The notes: a model not told the origin generated them from the letters alone. A DNA stretch of 9,991 bases from Candidatus Babelota bacterium (GCA_017999075.1 JAGOBX010000094.1:1-9991), one strand, 5' to 3'. Counted from the stretch's first letter, positions 1-7,649 are shown. Made by a program: numbers and translations.

Positions 1-1
1 A

Positions 2-1372
2 ATAATAGCTATTATTTTGATGCTTTTTTTTAAATTGAACTATTTTATTAATTCTGATCATAACGGTTGGGATTGGTTTTGGCAGAATATTTCAACTCAA
101 TATCTTAGAATGGATTTGTTAAAATGGATTTGGTATATGCACAGCCAGCCGCCAGGGCATAACCTTCTTTTCGGGATATTTATAAAATTATTTTATCCCA
201 ACCAATATCTGATGTTTCAATTATTTTCAATTTTTACAGGCGCGCTGATGATGGTTTTATTATATGAAATTGCCGACTATTTAATAAAATCAAAATTGTT
301 AAAAACTGTATTGATTGCGCTTATTTTTTTTAATCCGGCAGTGTTTCTTTTTGAAAATTATCTGCTTTATACTTTGAACACCGGATTTTTAGTTGTACTT
401 TCGGTCTATTGGGTGATGAAATATACAGTTACTTTTAAAAACGTGTATTTGTATTTATTATTTGCGACGATAAATATTCTGATTCTCTACAGAAGTTCAT
501 TTCATATAATTTTTATTCCTGGTTTACTTTTATATACTTATATTTTTATAACTAATCGAATTAGAACTATATTCATTTGTATACTGATTTCTTCTTTGAG
601 TTTTGGATGGTGTTTAAAAAATTATTTATTATACGGATTTTTCGGAACAAGTAGCTGGTATGGATTAAATATTTATAAATTCATAACTACCGATTTCAAT
701 CAGGAATTAAGAAAAAAGGTTTTAAAACAATCTGATATTCCTTTATTGGTGTCAGAAAATAATCATTTTTACACTGAAGATATAACTAAATTTTCAGTTT
801 ACGGATTTAACAAAAAATCCAGACACGATTTTTTGAATGATAATAATTTTCATAACATAAATATTCCTGATATATCTAAAAAACATTCTGAGGCTGCAGT
901 AAAAGTTATTAAAATTATACCTGAACATTATTTTAAAAATGCAGTTAAAGCATTTATTCTTTTTAATAAGCCGTCTTATACTTACGATCACCTTGAATCA
1001 AATAAGAAAAAAATTAAAAAATTTGTAATCTTTTATAACAATTTGGTTTTTCCGGACAATTATATTTTAAAAAAAATTAATGGAAAAGATATTTATTTTT
1101 TTTCTGGAATTTTATATATTATATCCGGTATTATTATTTTTTATCAAATTTTTTTTCAGTTTTTAGTGAATATTAAACATAAAAAAATATATAGCCCTGA
1201 GTGTATACTTATATCATTTATTTTATTTGTGCTTATTTTTTTCACTTTAATATCTTGTTTTTTTGAAATAGGTGAAAATAACAGGTTCAGGTTTTCTATT
1301 GAACCATTTATATATTTGATATTTTTTTATGTTATAGATGATAAAATAAATTCAAAAAAATGGAACTTTTAA
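2..1372 (+). CDS. GT-C-like polytopic membrane glycosyltransferase, 5' end outside window
   Basis: Only the C-terminal part of this gene is present. The frame is open to the window edge (ATA ATA GCT ATT ATT precede the first TTG/ATG at 17-22), and these codons extend a hydrophobic helix, so the true start is probably upstream. About 456 residues are visible, with many hydrophobic segments. Counting from the TTG at 17, an extracytoplasmic-type loop holds aspartates at 14 and 19, followed by QPPGH at 44-48. A Q-P-P motif after the first loop is common in PMT/ArnT-like (GT39/GT83, PF13231-type) enzymes, which move sugars from polyprenyl-phosphate donors on the periplasmic face. A hydrophilic stretch at about 230-340 is followed by further helices (about 365-390 and 400-440). 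The acceptor and the sugar cannot be read from the sequence. It precedes the sigma-factor module by 82 bases and is probably a separate unit. Membrane topology is clear; the enzymatic class is a moderate-confidence inference. Confidence 0.7.
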   Translation: MIAIILMLFFKLNYFINSDHNGWDWFWQNISTQYLRMDLLKWIWYMHSQPPGHNLLFGIFIKLFYPNQYLMFQLFSIFTGALMMVLLYEIADYLIKSKLLKTVLIALIFFNPAVFLFENYLLYTLNTGFLVVLSVYWVMKYTVTFKNVYLYLLFATINILILYRSSFHIIFIPGLLLYTYIFITNRIRTIFICILISSLSFGWCLKNYLLYGFFGTSSWYGLNIYKFITTDFNQELRKKVLKQSDIPLLVSENNHFYTEDITKFSVYGFNKKSRHDFLNDNNFHNINIPDISKKHSEAAVKVIKIIPEHYFKNAVKAFILFNKPSYTYDHLESNKKKIKKFVIFYNNLVFPDNYILKKINGKDIYFFSGILYIISGIIIFYQIFFQFLVNIKHKKIYSPECILISFILFVLIFFTLISCFFEIGENNRFRFSIEPFIYLIFFYVIDDKINSKKWNF

Positions 1373-1454
1373 AAATAAAACTACTCTTATATTTATAAAA
1401 TTCAGCAGATTTTTTTGAATATAATAAATTTATAACAAAACGGTTGGTAAGAAA
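1373..1454 (+). promoter_or_regulatory. Gap with possible promoter for the regulatory/efflux genes
   Basis: This is the longest intergenic gap in the window and separates the membrane glycosyltransferase from the sigma-factor module, so it is the natural place for a promoter. A perfect TATAAT lies at 1420-1425, about 30 bases before the ATG at 1455. At 15-19 base spacing I see no good TTGACA-like -35 box, and TATAAT occurs easily by chance in DNA this AT-rich. I could not find a clear ECF-type -35 GAAC/-10 GTC pair. No hairpin terminator for the upstream gene is visible. Confidence 0.25.
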
Positions 1455-1925
1455 ATGAAAAAATATTTTACAGTCAGTCATATAATACTGTTTATAATAA
1501 TTATTGTTTTGGCAGTCTTAAATATAAAACAGAACATAATATTCTGCAAGTATAACGAAAAAAAAACAGGGGGCAAAGATATATCTAAAAAAATAGAATA
1601 TGATTTTAAAACAATTACGAAAAAGATTAATTTTAACGAAGAACAAATTAAATTGGCTGAGTCAATAAAGAATGAATTGATTCTTTTGAGCAAACAGCAG
1701 CGCGAGCTAAAAAATAAAATGCTTAATGAGTTTATTGATTTGTTCAAAAATGATAATTTTGATACAATGGCGCTTTTTGAGAATCATAAGAAAAATCAGG
1801 AAATTTCGACAAGCCAATTTTATTTTATTACAGAAAAATTTAAAGTTTTACACGACAATATTACTGTATTGCAGAGAAACGAATTAGCGGAAATATTCAG
1901 AACAAAATTTAACAAAAAAAAATAG
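1455..1925 (+). CDS. Membrane-anchored periplasmic sensor-like protein, Spy/CpxP/CnrX type
   Basis: This 156-residue protein has one N-terminal membrane helix (about 8-30) and a highly charged, all-helical remainder that should lie in the periplasm. Two weak LTxxQ-like segments frame the helical part: INFNEEQ at 58-64 and LQRNEL at 139-144, the latter resembling the L-x-x-x-Q-R-x-x-L pattern of Spy/CpxP/ZraP/CnrX proteins (PF13801-like). Family members act as periplasmic chaperones or, when membrane-tethered and next to an ECF sigma gene, as sensors. CnrX (148 residues) is the closest architectural parallel. The CnrX HxxxH metal-binding pair is not present; the periplasmic histidines are H111 and H133, with C31 at the membrane edge. 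The ECF sigma gene starts 16 bases downstream, which supports a regulatory role. The ribosome site is weak (GGTAAG at about 1446). Family assignment is by pattern; the ligand is unknown. Confidence 0.68.
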   Translation: MKKYFTVSHIILFIIIIVLAVLNIKQNIIFCKYNEKKTGGKDISKKIEYDFKTITKKINFNEEQIKLAESIKNELILLSKQQRELKNKMLNEFIDLFKNDNFDTMALFENHKKNQEISTSQFYFITEKFKVLHDNITVLQRNELAEIFRTKFNKKK

Positions 1926-1941
1926 CGCGGAAAATTTTTTA

Positions 1942-2463
1942 ATGGATAATAAACAATTTACGGATATTGTAGAGCAAACAAAAGGCGTGGTTATATCCGC
2001 GTTAAAACAATATTTGAATAAAAATTTGTATGATAAGATCGATGATATAGTTCAGGATATTTATTTGAAAGTCTATAAACAATTGAATGAAAATAAATTT
2101 TTAGGAGAATCAAAAATCAGCACATGGATATATGTGATATCTAAAAATGAAGCGTTTGCTGCGAACAGAAAATATTCTAAAGAAATTAAACTTCGGAAAA
2201 AAATGGAAGAAATGTATATTTTGAATTCAGGAAGTTTTGACGAAGACAGCTATACTGCGGATATGAAACTTGAAAAAGTAAAAAAAATTATTTGTTCGCT
2301 TCCTGAAAAATATAAAGACACATTAAAATTATTTATAAAAGGAAAAAAAGAAAAACAAATTGCCGAAGAATTATCTATAGCTCAAGGAACGGTAAAATCA
2401 AGATTATCAAGAGGAAAACAAATAATTCAAAAAATATTTATTAAAACCGGAGGCGTTGAATGA
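1942..2463 (+). CDS. ECF-subfamily RNA polymerase sigma factor
   Basis: This 173-residue protein has the usual two-domain ECF layout. Region 2 is recognisable at about 30-80: DDIVQDIYLKVYKQL at 34-48 is the core-polymerase-binding helix, and STWIYVISKNEAFAANRK at 60-77 is the promoter-melting/-10 helix (the common form is TWLxxIarNxaxdxxRk). A lysine/glutamate-rich linker spans about 78-112. Region 4 follows at 118-163 with LPEKYKD and a helix-turn-helix, IAEELSIAQGTVKSRLSRGK (140-159), which reads the -35 element. There is no extra N- or C-terminal domain. The stop overlaps the next gene's ATG as ATGA, indicating translational coupling with the probable anti-sigma factor. The gene sits between a CnrX-like protein and an efflux set, so it probably controls that set and its own expression; this is inferred, since no matching promoter pair was identified. 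Confidence 0.93.
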   Translation: MDNKQFTDIVEQTKGVVISALKQYLNKNLYDKIDDIVQDIYLKVYKQLNENKFLGESKISTWIYVISKNEAFAANRKYSKEIKLRKKMEEMYILNSGSFDEDSYTADMKLEKVKKIICSLPEKYKDTLKLFIKGKKEKQIAEELSIAQGTVKSRLSRGKQIIQKIFIKTGGVE

Positions 2464-2762
2464 GCCGTTTAGACGATGAATTGGCTAAAAGGTTAAATGA
2501 TAAAGAGTGGAGTAAATTGATTGCTGAAAATGTAATAAATAAATATAATGAGCAAATTTCAATAAAACCCTATTTTAAAATTGCATGGTCAGCAGCAGCT
2601 ATAATAATTCTGTTTGTTACTTTATTTTTTAATTATTATTCTAATGATGCAGTTTCATCTGCGCATCGCATACAGGAATCAGTAGCTAAAGACGTTATTA
2701 ATGATGAACAAATTGATTCAAATATTAATATTACCGAAGAAATTGCTTACCTGTTGAATTAA
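2460..2762 (+). CDS. Small single-pass membrane protein, probable anti-sigma factor
   Basis: This 100-residue protein has a charged cytoplasmic-type N-terminus (1-38), one transmembrane helix (about 41-60, IAWSAAAIIILFVTLFFNYY) and a short acidic tail of about 40 residues. Its ATG overlaps the sigma-factor stop by four bases, the standard arrangement for a cognate anti-sigma factor. The N-terminal helical stretch (SRLDDELAKRLNDKEWSKLI, 2-21) is the likely sigma-binding part. It has no cysteines and so no HxxxCxxC zinc-binding anti-sigma motif; in size and layout it resembles CnrY-type membrane anti-sigma proteins (about 95 residues). The tail is too short for a typical periplasmic sensing domain, which fits signal reception through the separate CnrX-like protein upstream. 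The function rests on context and topology rather than a recognised domain. Confidence 0.72.
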   Translation: MSRLDDELAKRLNDKEWSKLIAENVINKYNEQISIKPYFKIAWSAAAIIILFVTLFFNYYSNDAVSSAHRIQESVAKDVINDEQIDSNINITEEIAYLLN

Positions 2763-2801
2763 AAAAAATATTTATTTTAGTTTAATGATAAAGGAATTTT
2801 T

Positions 2802-4244
2802 ATGAAACAATTATTTTTATTTTTTGTTATGACATTATTATTTTCAATAAGTTTGTCTGCTCGGGAGAAATCTGTTATGAAATTAACTCTTGAAGACTGT
2901 TTGAGAGCAGGTTTAAATAACAATTTTGATGTTAAAATTTCAAAAATAAATCTTGAAATTAAAGAACAGGACATTATAAAAAAAGAATCTGAATTTGATC
3001 CTGATTTAAGTGTTTCGCTTGGAAAAAATTCTAATTCTTCAAATCAGAATTATGCTGATTTTTCCATAACTAAAAAGACTCAAATAGGAACAAATTTACA
3101 ATTATCGCATAGTATTGACAGAGATAATTATAATAGTTCATTCGGAGGTTCTTCGTATAATTCCAATATGGAATTTAAAATTGTCCAACCTCTTTTGAAA
3201 AATGCCGGAAAAACAGTTAATACTGTATTTTTAAAAATAGAAAACAATAATAAAGTTATTTCAGAAAACGATTTGACTGAAAAAATAATGCAGTTATCTG
3301 CAAATATAGAAAAAAAATATTGGGATTTAGTTTATTATGTGGAATTGTTGGAGCTGAAAAAACAAAATTTAAAATTAGCTGAAGATTTGCTTGAAAATAA
3401 TAAAAAACAGGTTATGCTTGGATCTCTTGCTCCTGTTGAAATAACTCGCGCTGCAGCCGGAGCAGCAAATAGAGAAGAAGGAATAATTACCGCTGAAAAT
3501 AGTTTAAATGGAATAAGAGATGATTTATTAAATCTTATGAATATTGCAGATACTTATATATCCTGGAATGGTGAGCTTTTTCCTGAAGATAAACCTTCAA
3601 TTACCGAATCAATTCCTGATTTGAAAGAATCAGTGGATTTCGCTTTTTCAAATCTGCCTGAATATTTGACATTCAAAAAAAAACTTGAAAACAGTTCGTT
3701 GAAAATTGAATATTACAAAAATCAGGAACTGCCTGCTATTGATCTGGAGACTACTTTCAAGCTGAATGGGATTGATGGGACTTGGGTTAATTCATACGAA
3801 GAAATGAGTGATTATGACAATAAATCGTGGTCACTAAAATTTGGATTTAAGATACCTATAGGTGATAGATACAATAAATCGACAATAAAACAGGAAAAAT
3901 TAATTAATGCGCAGTTAGTTTTTGAATTTAAAAAATTAGAGCAAAATATTATATTGAATATCAAATCCCGAATACGTGAAATTGGGGCGACTTTAAAAAG
4001 AATATCTTCCGCAAAGAAAGCTTACGAACTTGCGCAGGAAAATTATAAAATTGAATTGAAACGCTTTGAGTTAAACCAATCTACAACTTATGACGTATTG
4101 GAATTCCAGGAAGCTTTAATGGAAGCTCAAACTAATTTACTTAAAGCAATAACAGATAATCAGAAAGCTGTAACAGAATACAGATTAGTTGCAGGAAAAA
4201 CACTTTTAGAGAATAAGTTGTTAACTGAATTTGAAGAAAAATGA
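2802..4244 (+). CDS. TolC-family outer-membrane efflux protein
   Basis: This 480-residue protein would form the trimeric outer-membrane channel and periplasmic tunnel of an efflux pump. Residues 1-20 are a signal peptide ending ISLSA before REKS. The mature part has two OEP (PF02321) repeats: LTLEDCLRAGLNNNFDVK at 28-45 opens the first, and DLKESVDFAFSNLPEY at 273-288 opens the second. Family landmarks include VQPLLKNAG at 128-136 (the usual QPLLRGAG), long coiled-coil helices at about 155-235 and 360-465, and IPIGDRYNKS at 351-360 (the usual PLGNRxxR), preceding the last strand-to-helix turn. The length is normal. The start is fixed by AAGGAA at 2791-2796, five bases before the ATG. It sits 39 bases after the anti-sigma gene and 62 before the fusion-protein gene, so it is probably co-transcribed with both. 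Confidence 0.93.
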   Translation: MKQLFLFFVMTLLFSISLSAREKSVMKLTLEDCLRAGLNNNFDVKISKINLEIKEQDIIKKESEFDPDLSVSLGKNSNSSNQNYADFSITKKTQIGTNLQLSHSIDRDNYNSSFGGSSYNSNMEFKIVQPLLKNAGKTVNTVFLKIENNNKVISENDLTEKIMQLSANIEKKYWDLVYYVELLELKKQNLKLAEDLLENNKKQVMLGSLAPVEITRAAAGAANREEGIITAENSLNGIRDDLLNLMNIADTYISWNGELFPEDKPSITESIPDLKESVDFAFSNLPEYLTFKKKLENSSLKIEYYKNQELPAIDLETTFKLNGIDGTWVNSYEEMSDYDNKSWSLKFGFKIPIGDRYNKSTIKQEKLINAQLVFEFKKLEQNIILNIKSRIREIGATLKRISSAKKAYELAQENYKIELKRFELNQSTTYDVLEFQEALMEAQTNLLKAITDNQKAVTEYRLVAGKTLLENKLLTEFEEK

Positions 4245-4292
4245 TTTATATCTGCTTATAAAGTTGATGTTACAGAAATATAATTTAGTATG

Positions 4293-4300
4293 AAAAGGTG
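4293..4300 (+). promoter_or_regulatory. Ribosome-binding site fixing the fusion-protein start at 4307
   Basis: AAAAGGTG lies six bases before the ATG at 4307. The longer reading from a GTG at 4298 would start inside this site and add only three residues, so the ATG at 4307 is the better start. Confidence 0.75.
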
Positions 4301-4306
4301 CTACAT

Positions 4307-5671
4307 ATGAAAAAAAAAGTTATATATATCGCGATATCAGTTTTGATAATAATTTCGGCAGTTTATCTTTATATAAAACAAAAAAATAAAAATGTATCAG
4401 AAAATATTAGTTTGTCGCAGAAATTTGGAGAAGTGATTAGTGGAGATTTATATGTAACTGTCAATTCGACAGGAGTAGCTGAACCGAATTTAGTTGTTGA
4501 AGTAAAGTCTAAAGCTGGAGGAGAAATAATAAAAATTCCGTTTGAAGAAGGAGATGAGGTGAAACAGGGAGATTTACTTTTGGAATTAAATCCTGTTGAT
4601 GAACAGAGAAATTTAAGCAAAGCAGAAGCAGGAGTGCAGGAAGCTGAAGCGAGTTTATCTATAGCCAAATTTAATTTAAGTATTGCGCAGGCAAATTATG
4701 AAAATTCTAAAGTAACCATTGAATCCTCATTGAAATCTGCTAAAGCTGCTTTTGAAGAAGCAAAACAAAAATTTTTAAGAAATGAACAGTTATTTAAAGA
4801 AAAATTAATTTCAACCGAACAGCTTGAAACATTGAAAAAATCATTTATTGTTGCAGAATCGCAGTATAATCAGTCTTTAGCCGACAGTTATACTTTGGTA
4901 ATAAAGGAAAAAGATATAAGCATAAGCAGAGACAGAATCAAAACTGCTGAAGCAGGTTTGATAAAAGCAGAATTGACATTGAAAGATGCAAAAGAGAGGA
5001 TTAAAGAAACCAAAATATATGCGCCTATGAATGGAGTAATAATTCAAAGAAATGTTGCTGAAGGACAGATAATATCGTCTGCAACTTCAAATGCCGGCGG
5101 CGGAACATTACTTATGAAACTTGCGGATATTTCAAGCATATACGTAGTTGCGGACATAGATGAAAGCGATATAGGTCAGATTGAACCTGAACAGGAAGTA
5201 TCGATTACTGTTGATGCTTATAAAAAAAAAAAATTTACAGGTATGGTCGAACGTATAAAACCTCTTGGAGTTGATAATAGTAATATAACAGTTTTTAAAG
5301 TGAAAATAAAAGTTACGGATGAGGATGCAAAATTGTTATTATCGGGAATGACTGCAAATGTAGAAATTCTTGTTGACGGGAAAGAAGATATTTTGTATGT
5401 TCCGTATCAGGCAGTAAAATCTAAACGCGGAAAAAACGGCATTTATATTGCAGGATCTCCCTCCAAAAACGCAAAATCCGAGTACAAATTTATTGAAGTT
5501 AAAACAGGCATAACAAATGGAGAATTTATAGAAATAGCATCTGATGAAATTTCTGAAGGAACAAAAGTTTTTCTTGAAAATCCTGAAAAAATAAATTTGA
5601 AAAAATCCGAAAATAAAAGTATACTTCCTGTTGGTCCGAATCAGAGGCGCAACAGCAGGCGGAATCGGTGA
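4307..5671 (+). CDS. Periplasmic membrane-fusion (adaptor) protein, MacA/HlyD type
   Basis: This 454-residue adaptor would link an inner-membrane transporter to the TolC-like channel. It begins with a membrane anchor (about 4-23). A first lipoyl half and beta-barrel strand run about 47-98 (VKSKAGGEIIKIPFEEGDEVKQGDLLLELN), followed by a long alpha-hairpin of heptad-like helices (about 100-235). The second lipoyl half is at 236-256 (KIYAPMNGVIIQRNVAEGQII). The beta-barrel follows with LADISSIYVVADIDESDIGQI at 272-292, and a membrane-proximal domain begins around 363 (LYVPYQAV). These are hallmark segments of MacA-like adaptors that work with MacB-type ABC permeases. The start at 4307 is preferred over GTG 4298. 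Oddities are a run of 12 A (5222-5233) encoding K306-K309 and an arginine-rich tail (QRRNSRRNR, 446-454) in GC-rich codons. The ATPase gene follows after 69 bases. Confidence 0.92.
   Translation: MKKKVIYIAISVLIIISAVYLYIKQKNKNVSENISLSQKFGEVISGDLYVTVNSTGVAEPNLVVEVKSKAGGEIIKIPFEEGDEVKQGDLLLELNPVDEQRNLSKAEAGVQEAEASLSIAKFNLSIAQANYENSKVTIESSLKSAKAAFEEAKQKFLRNEQLFKEKLISTEQLETLKKSFIVAESQYNQSLADSYTLVIKEKDISISRDRIKTAEAGLIKAELTLKDAKERIKETKIYAPMNGVIIQRNVAEGQIISSATSNAGGGTLLMKLADISSIYVVADIDESDIGQIEPEQEVSITVDAYKKKKFTGMVERIKPLGVDNSNITVFKVKIKVTDEDAKLLLSGMTANVEILVDGKEDILYVPYQAVKSKRGKNGIYIAGSPSKNAKSEYKFIEVKTGITNGEFIEIASDEISEGTKVFLENPEKINLKKSENKSILPVGPNQRRNSRRNR
5222..5233 (+). repeat. 12-A homopolymer inside the fusion-protein gene
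   Basis: Twelve consecutive A encode four lysines (residues 306-309 of the fusion protein) between GCT TAT and TTT. This is the longest A run I noticed in the window; other coding runs are mostly eight or nine. Such tracts are prone to polymerase slippage, both in replication and in transcription, so frame changes or sequencing errors are plausible here. As given, the frame is intact. Confidence 0.9.
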
Positions 5672-5740
5672 GCATATTAAAAAAAATTGTTTGAAATATT
5701 TTTTATATAACAAGTATTGCTGGATAATAAATAAAAAATT

Positions 5741-6415
5741 ATGGGTATAATCAAACTTAAAGAAATAACCAAAAAATATATATTGGGAAAAATAGAATTA
5801 GAAGCGCTGAGAGGAATAAATCTTACAATAAACAGCGGAGAATTTCTTTCAATAATGGGGCATTCAGGGAGCGGAAAATCAACAATGATGAGCATACTGG
5901 GATGTCTTGACTCTCCCACTTCAGGAGAATATTATCTTGATAATGAAGATGTGTCAAAATTAAGTGAAAATTATCTTGCTGATATAAGAAATAAAAAAAT
6001 CGGATTTGTATTTCAAACTTTTAATCTTATGTCTAATTTAACTGCATTTCAAAATGCTCAATTGCCTCTGCTGTACGGTAAATATCATGACTCTAAAAAA
6101 GCTCCTGAAGAAGCTTTGGAAATAGTTGGGCTGAAACACAGAAAAAATCATAAACCATCGGAATTATCCGGAGGAGAACGGCAGCGCGTTGCTATAGCAA
6201 GAGCAATAGTAACTAAACCTTCAATTATAATGGCAGACGAACCGACTGGGAATCTGGATACCAATACCGGAAACCAGATTATGGATATTTTTACAGAACT
6301 CCATAAAAATGGAGCTACTATAATTCTGGTTACCCATGAACCGGATATAGCAAAGTATTCTAAAAGAATTGTTGTACTCAAAGACGGACAGATTGTCAAT
6401 GATGAGAAAAACTAA
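5741..6415 (+). CDS. ABC transporter ATPase, MacB/LolD type
   Basis: This 224-residue nucleotide-binding subunit has every motif needed for ATP hydrolysis. Walker A is GHSGSGKST at 40-48, the Q-loop is FVFQTFNL with Q92, the signature is LSGGERQR at 142-149, and Walker B is IIMADEP at 162-168 with catalytic E167. The D-loop is GNLD (170-173) and the switch histidine is H199 in VTHE. The FQTFNL(M) stretch and the LPLLYG segment are typical of the MacB/LolD/YtrE group, whose partners are FtsX-like permeases. The length is that of a free-standing ATPase, so it is complete and not the front part of a fused MacB (about 650 residues). The expected permease does not follow: the next gene, overlapping its last codons, is a glycosyltransferase. 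The start ATG has only a weak, distant GGATAA upstream. Together with the fusion and TolC genes it forms an incomplete efflux set. The exported substrate is unknown. Confidence 0.95.
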   Translation: MGIIKLKEITKKYILGKIELEALRGINLTINSGEFLSIMGHSGSGKSTMMSILGCLDSPTSGEYYLDNEDVSKLSENYLADIRNKKIGFVFQTFNLMSNLTAFQNAQLPLLYGKYHDSKKAPEEALEIVGLKHRKNHKPSELSGGERQRVAIARAIVTKPSIIMADEPTGNLDTNTGNQIMDIFTELHKNGATIILVTHEPDIAKYSKRIVVLKDGQIVNDEKN

Positions 6416-7649
6416 TACCGGACTATTTAAATGCTTAAATATAATTTTTGGCTTGATAGATAAAATAATTTTTTATAATCTGACAATTGAACCTGAAATT
6501 TGTTCCAGTACGAGAAACCGCTTAAAACTCAAAGATTATCAAACATCTTATTTGAATTTTAAAAAAAAATTTTTCCAAAATTTAAACTTTGTTCTAAATC
6601 CGGTTGAACGCGGTAGAAAATTATATCAGTTTTCACCGTCATTTATGAAACATGACGGAGTCGGCAATTTAGGGGTATTCCTGGATAAAAAATTTCAAAA
6701 AAAAGGATTTATTACTAAAATGTTTGCCATTGATTTTAATAAAGAATTGTACAGAAATATCAGTGATATAACAGAATTTAAAAATGATTTGAAACCTAAA
6801 GATATTGTTGTTCTGCATTATACCGGAGATTCTGAAATTAATAATATAGCAGCAAATTTGAAATGTGAAAAATGGTTTTTTTATCATAATGTAACCCCGT
6901 CTCATTATTTTAAGAATTATAACAGGGATATTTACGAACTTACCCTTAAAGGCAGGGAAAAACTTTTTTCATATAAAGATAAGTTTAACAAATCCGTCAC
7001 CTGGTCGGAATTCAATGCTGATGAATTGAGAACAATAGGTTTTAAAAATGTGAATGTGGAGCCATTGCCCAAAGATTTTAATATGCTTGATTCAGAAGTA
7101 GACAATGATTTATATGAAAAATACAATGATGGATATTTTAATATTATTTTTGTGGGAAGAATTCTTCCATATAAAAATTATAAATTTTTAATTGATTGTT
7201 ATAATGAATTTAAAACTAAATTTTGTCCGAAATCAAGGTTGCTGCTTCCCGGAGTTTTTGATGATACTAAATATAAGGAAGAAATTGACAATTTTATCGT
7301 TTTGAATAAAATTAATGACATTGTATTTTTCGGAAGAATTGAACAAAATAAATTGAACGCGCTATATAAAGTTTCAAATTTGTTTTTATGCGTGAGCGGT
7401 CACGAAGGATACTGTATGCCTATAATAGAAGCAATGTATTTCGGAATACCGATAATCGCGCTGAATAATGGGGCAGTTAAGGAAACAGTTTCTTGTGGAG
7501 GAATAATTCTTGATTCCAACACTGATAAAAAAAATATAGCGAATGAAATTTACAATATATATTCTTCAGAAAAACTGAAAAATAAATTTTTGTTGAATCA
7601 AAAAAAAATATTGTTAGACAGATATTTTAATTATGATTTTAACGATTAA
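6399..7649 (+). CDS. GT4-family (GT-B fold) glycosyltransferase
   Basis: This protein of about 416 residues should transfer a sugar from a nucleotide-sugar donor at the cytoplasmic face. The C-terminal donor-binding half is clear: [10 protein letters not shown] at 251-260 begins the second Rossmann domain, [14 protein letters not shown] is at 310-323, and the EX7E motif runs E336-E344 (EGYCMPIIE), followed by [18 protein letters not shown]. The N-terminal half carries HDGVGN at 85-90, like the acceptor-side H/GDGIGN loop of this family. Two ATGs in tandem (6399, 6402) are possible starts. Both overlap the end of the ABC ATPase gene (stop at 6413-6415) by 14-17 bases. A TTG at 6369 would give a longer form but is less likely. 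The first 60 residues are poorly recognisable. The C-terminus ends rather abruptly (NYDFND). Its role is probably polysaccharide or LPS/glycolipid assembly with the following genes; the donor and acceptor are not visible. Confidence 0.88.
   Translation: MMRKTNTGLFKCLNIIFGLIDKIIFYNLTIEPEICSSTRNRLKLKDYQTSYLNFKKKFFQNLNFVLNPVERGRKLYQFSPSFMKHDGVGNLGVFLDKKFQKKGFITKMFAIDFNKELYRNISDITEFKNDLKPKDIVVLHYTGDSEINNIAANLKCEKWFFYHNVTPSHYFKNYNRDIYELTLKGREKLFSYKDKFNKSVTWSEFNADELRTIGFKNVNVEPLPKDFNMLDSEVDNDLYEKYNDGYFNIIFVGRILPYKNYKFLIDCYNEFKTKFCPKSRLLLPGVFDDTKYKEEIDNFIVLNKINDIVFFGRIEQNKLNALYKVSNLFLCVSGHEGYCMPIIEAMYFGIPIIALNNGAVKETVSCGGIILDSNTDKKNIANEIYNIYSSEKLKNKFLLNQKKILLDRYFNYDFND

Noticed and set aside
1420-1425. 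Perfect TATAAT as proof of a housekeeping promoter.
   Set aside because: There is no acceptable -35 box at normal spacing, and the sequence is so AT-rich that the hexamer is weak evidence. Kept only as a low-confidence note.
1914-1922. Run of nine A at the end of the CnrX-like gene as a frameshift fusing it to the sigma factor.
   Set aside because: The shifted frame meets a stop before the sigma start and gives no fusion.
4290-4310. Six-codon reading frame (MKRCYI) ending in TGA that overlaps the adaptor ATG as ATGA, possibly a coupling leader peptide.
   Set aside because: It has no ribosome site of its own, and the AAAAGGTG inside it is well placed for the adaptor start. Most likely chance.
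4369-4668. Antisense reading frames such as this one and others opposite the efflux and glycosyltransferase genes.
   Set aside because: They lie opposite well-supported genes with recognisable domains, have no domain signs themselves, and are expected by chance.
5672-5740. A second promoter between the adaptor and ATPase genes (TTGAAA at 5691 with TATTGC at 5715).
   Set aside because: The -10 match is poor and the spacing is 18. The genes probably belong to one operon, so there is no need for it.
6369-6398. Longer N-terminus for the GT4 glycosyltransferase from a TTG at 6369.
   Set aside because: It adds ten residues inside the ATPase coding region with no ribosome site. The tandem ATGs at 6399/6402 are better starts.
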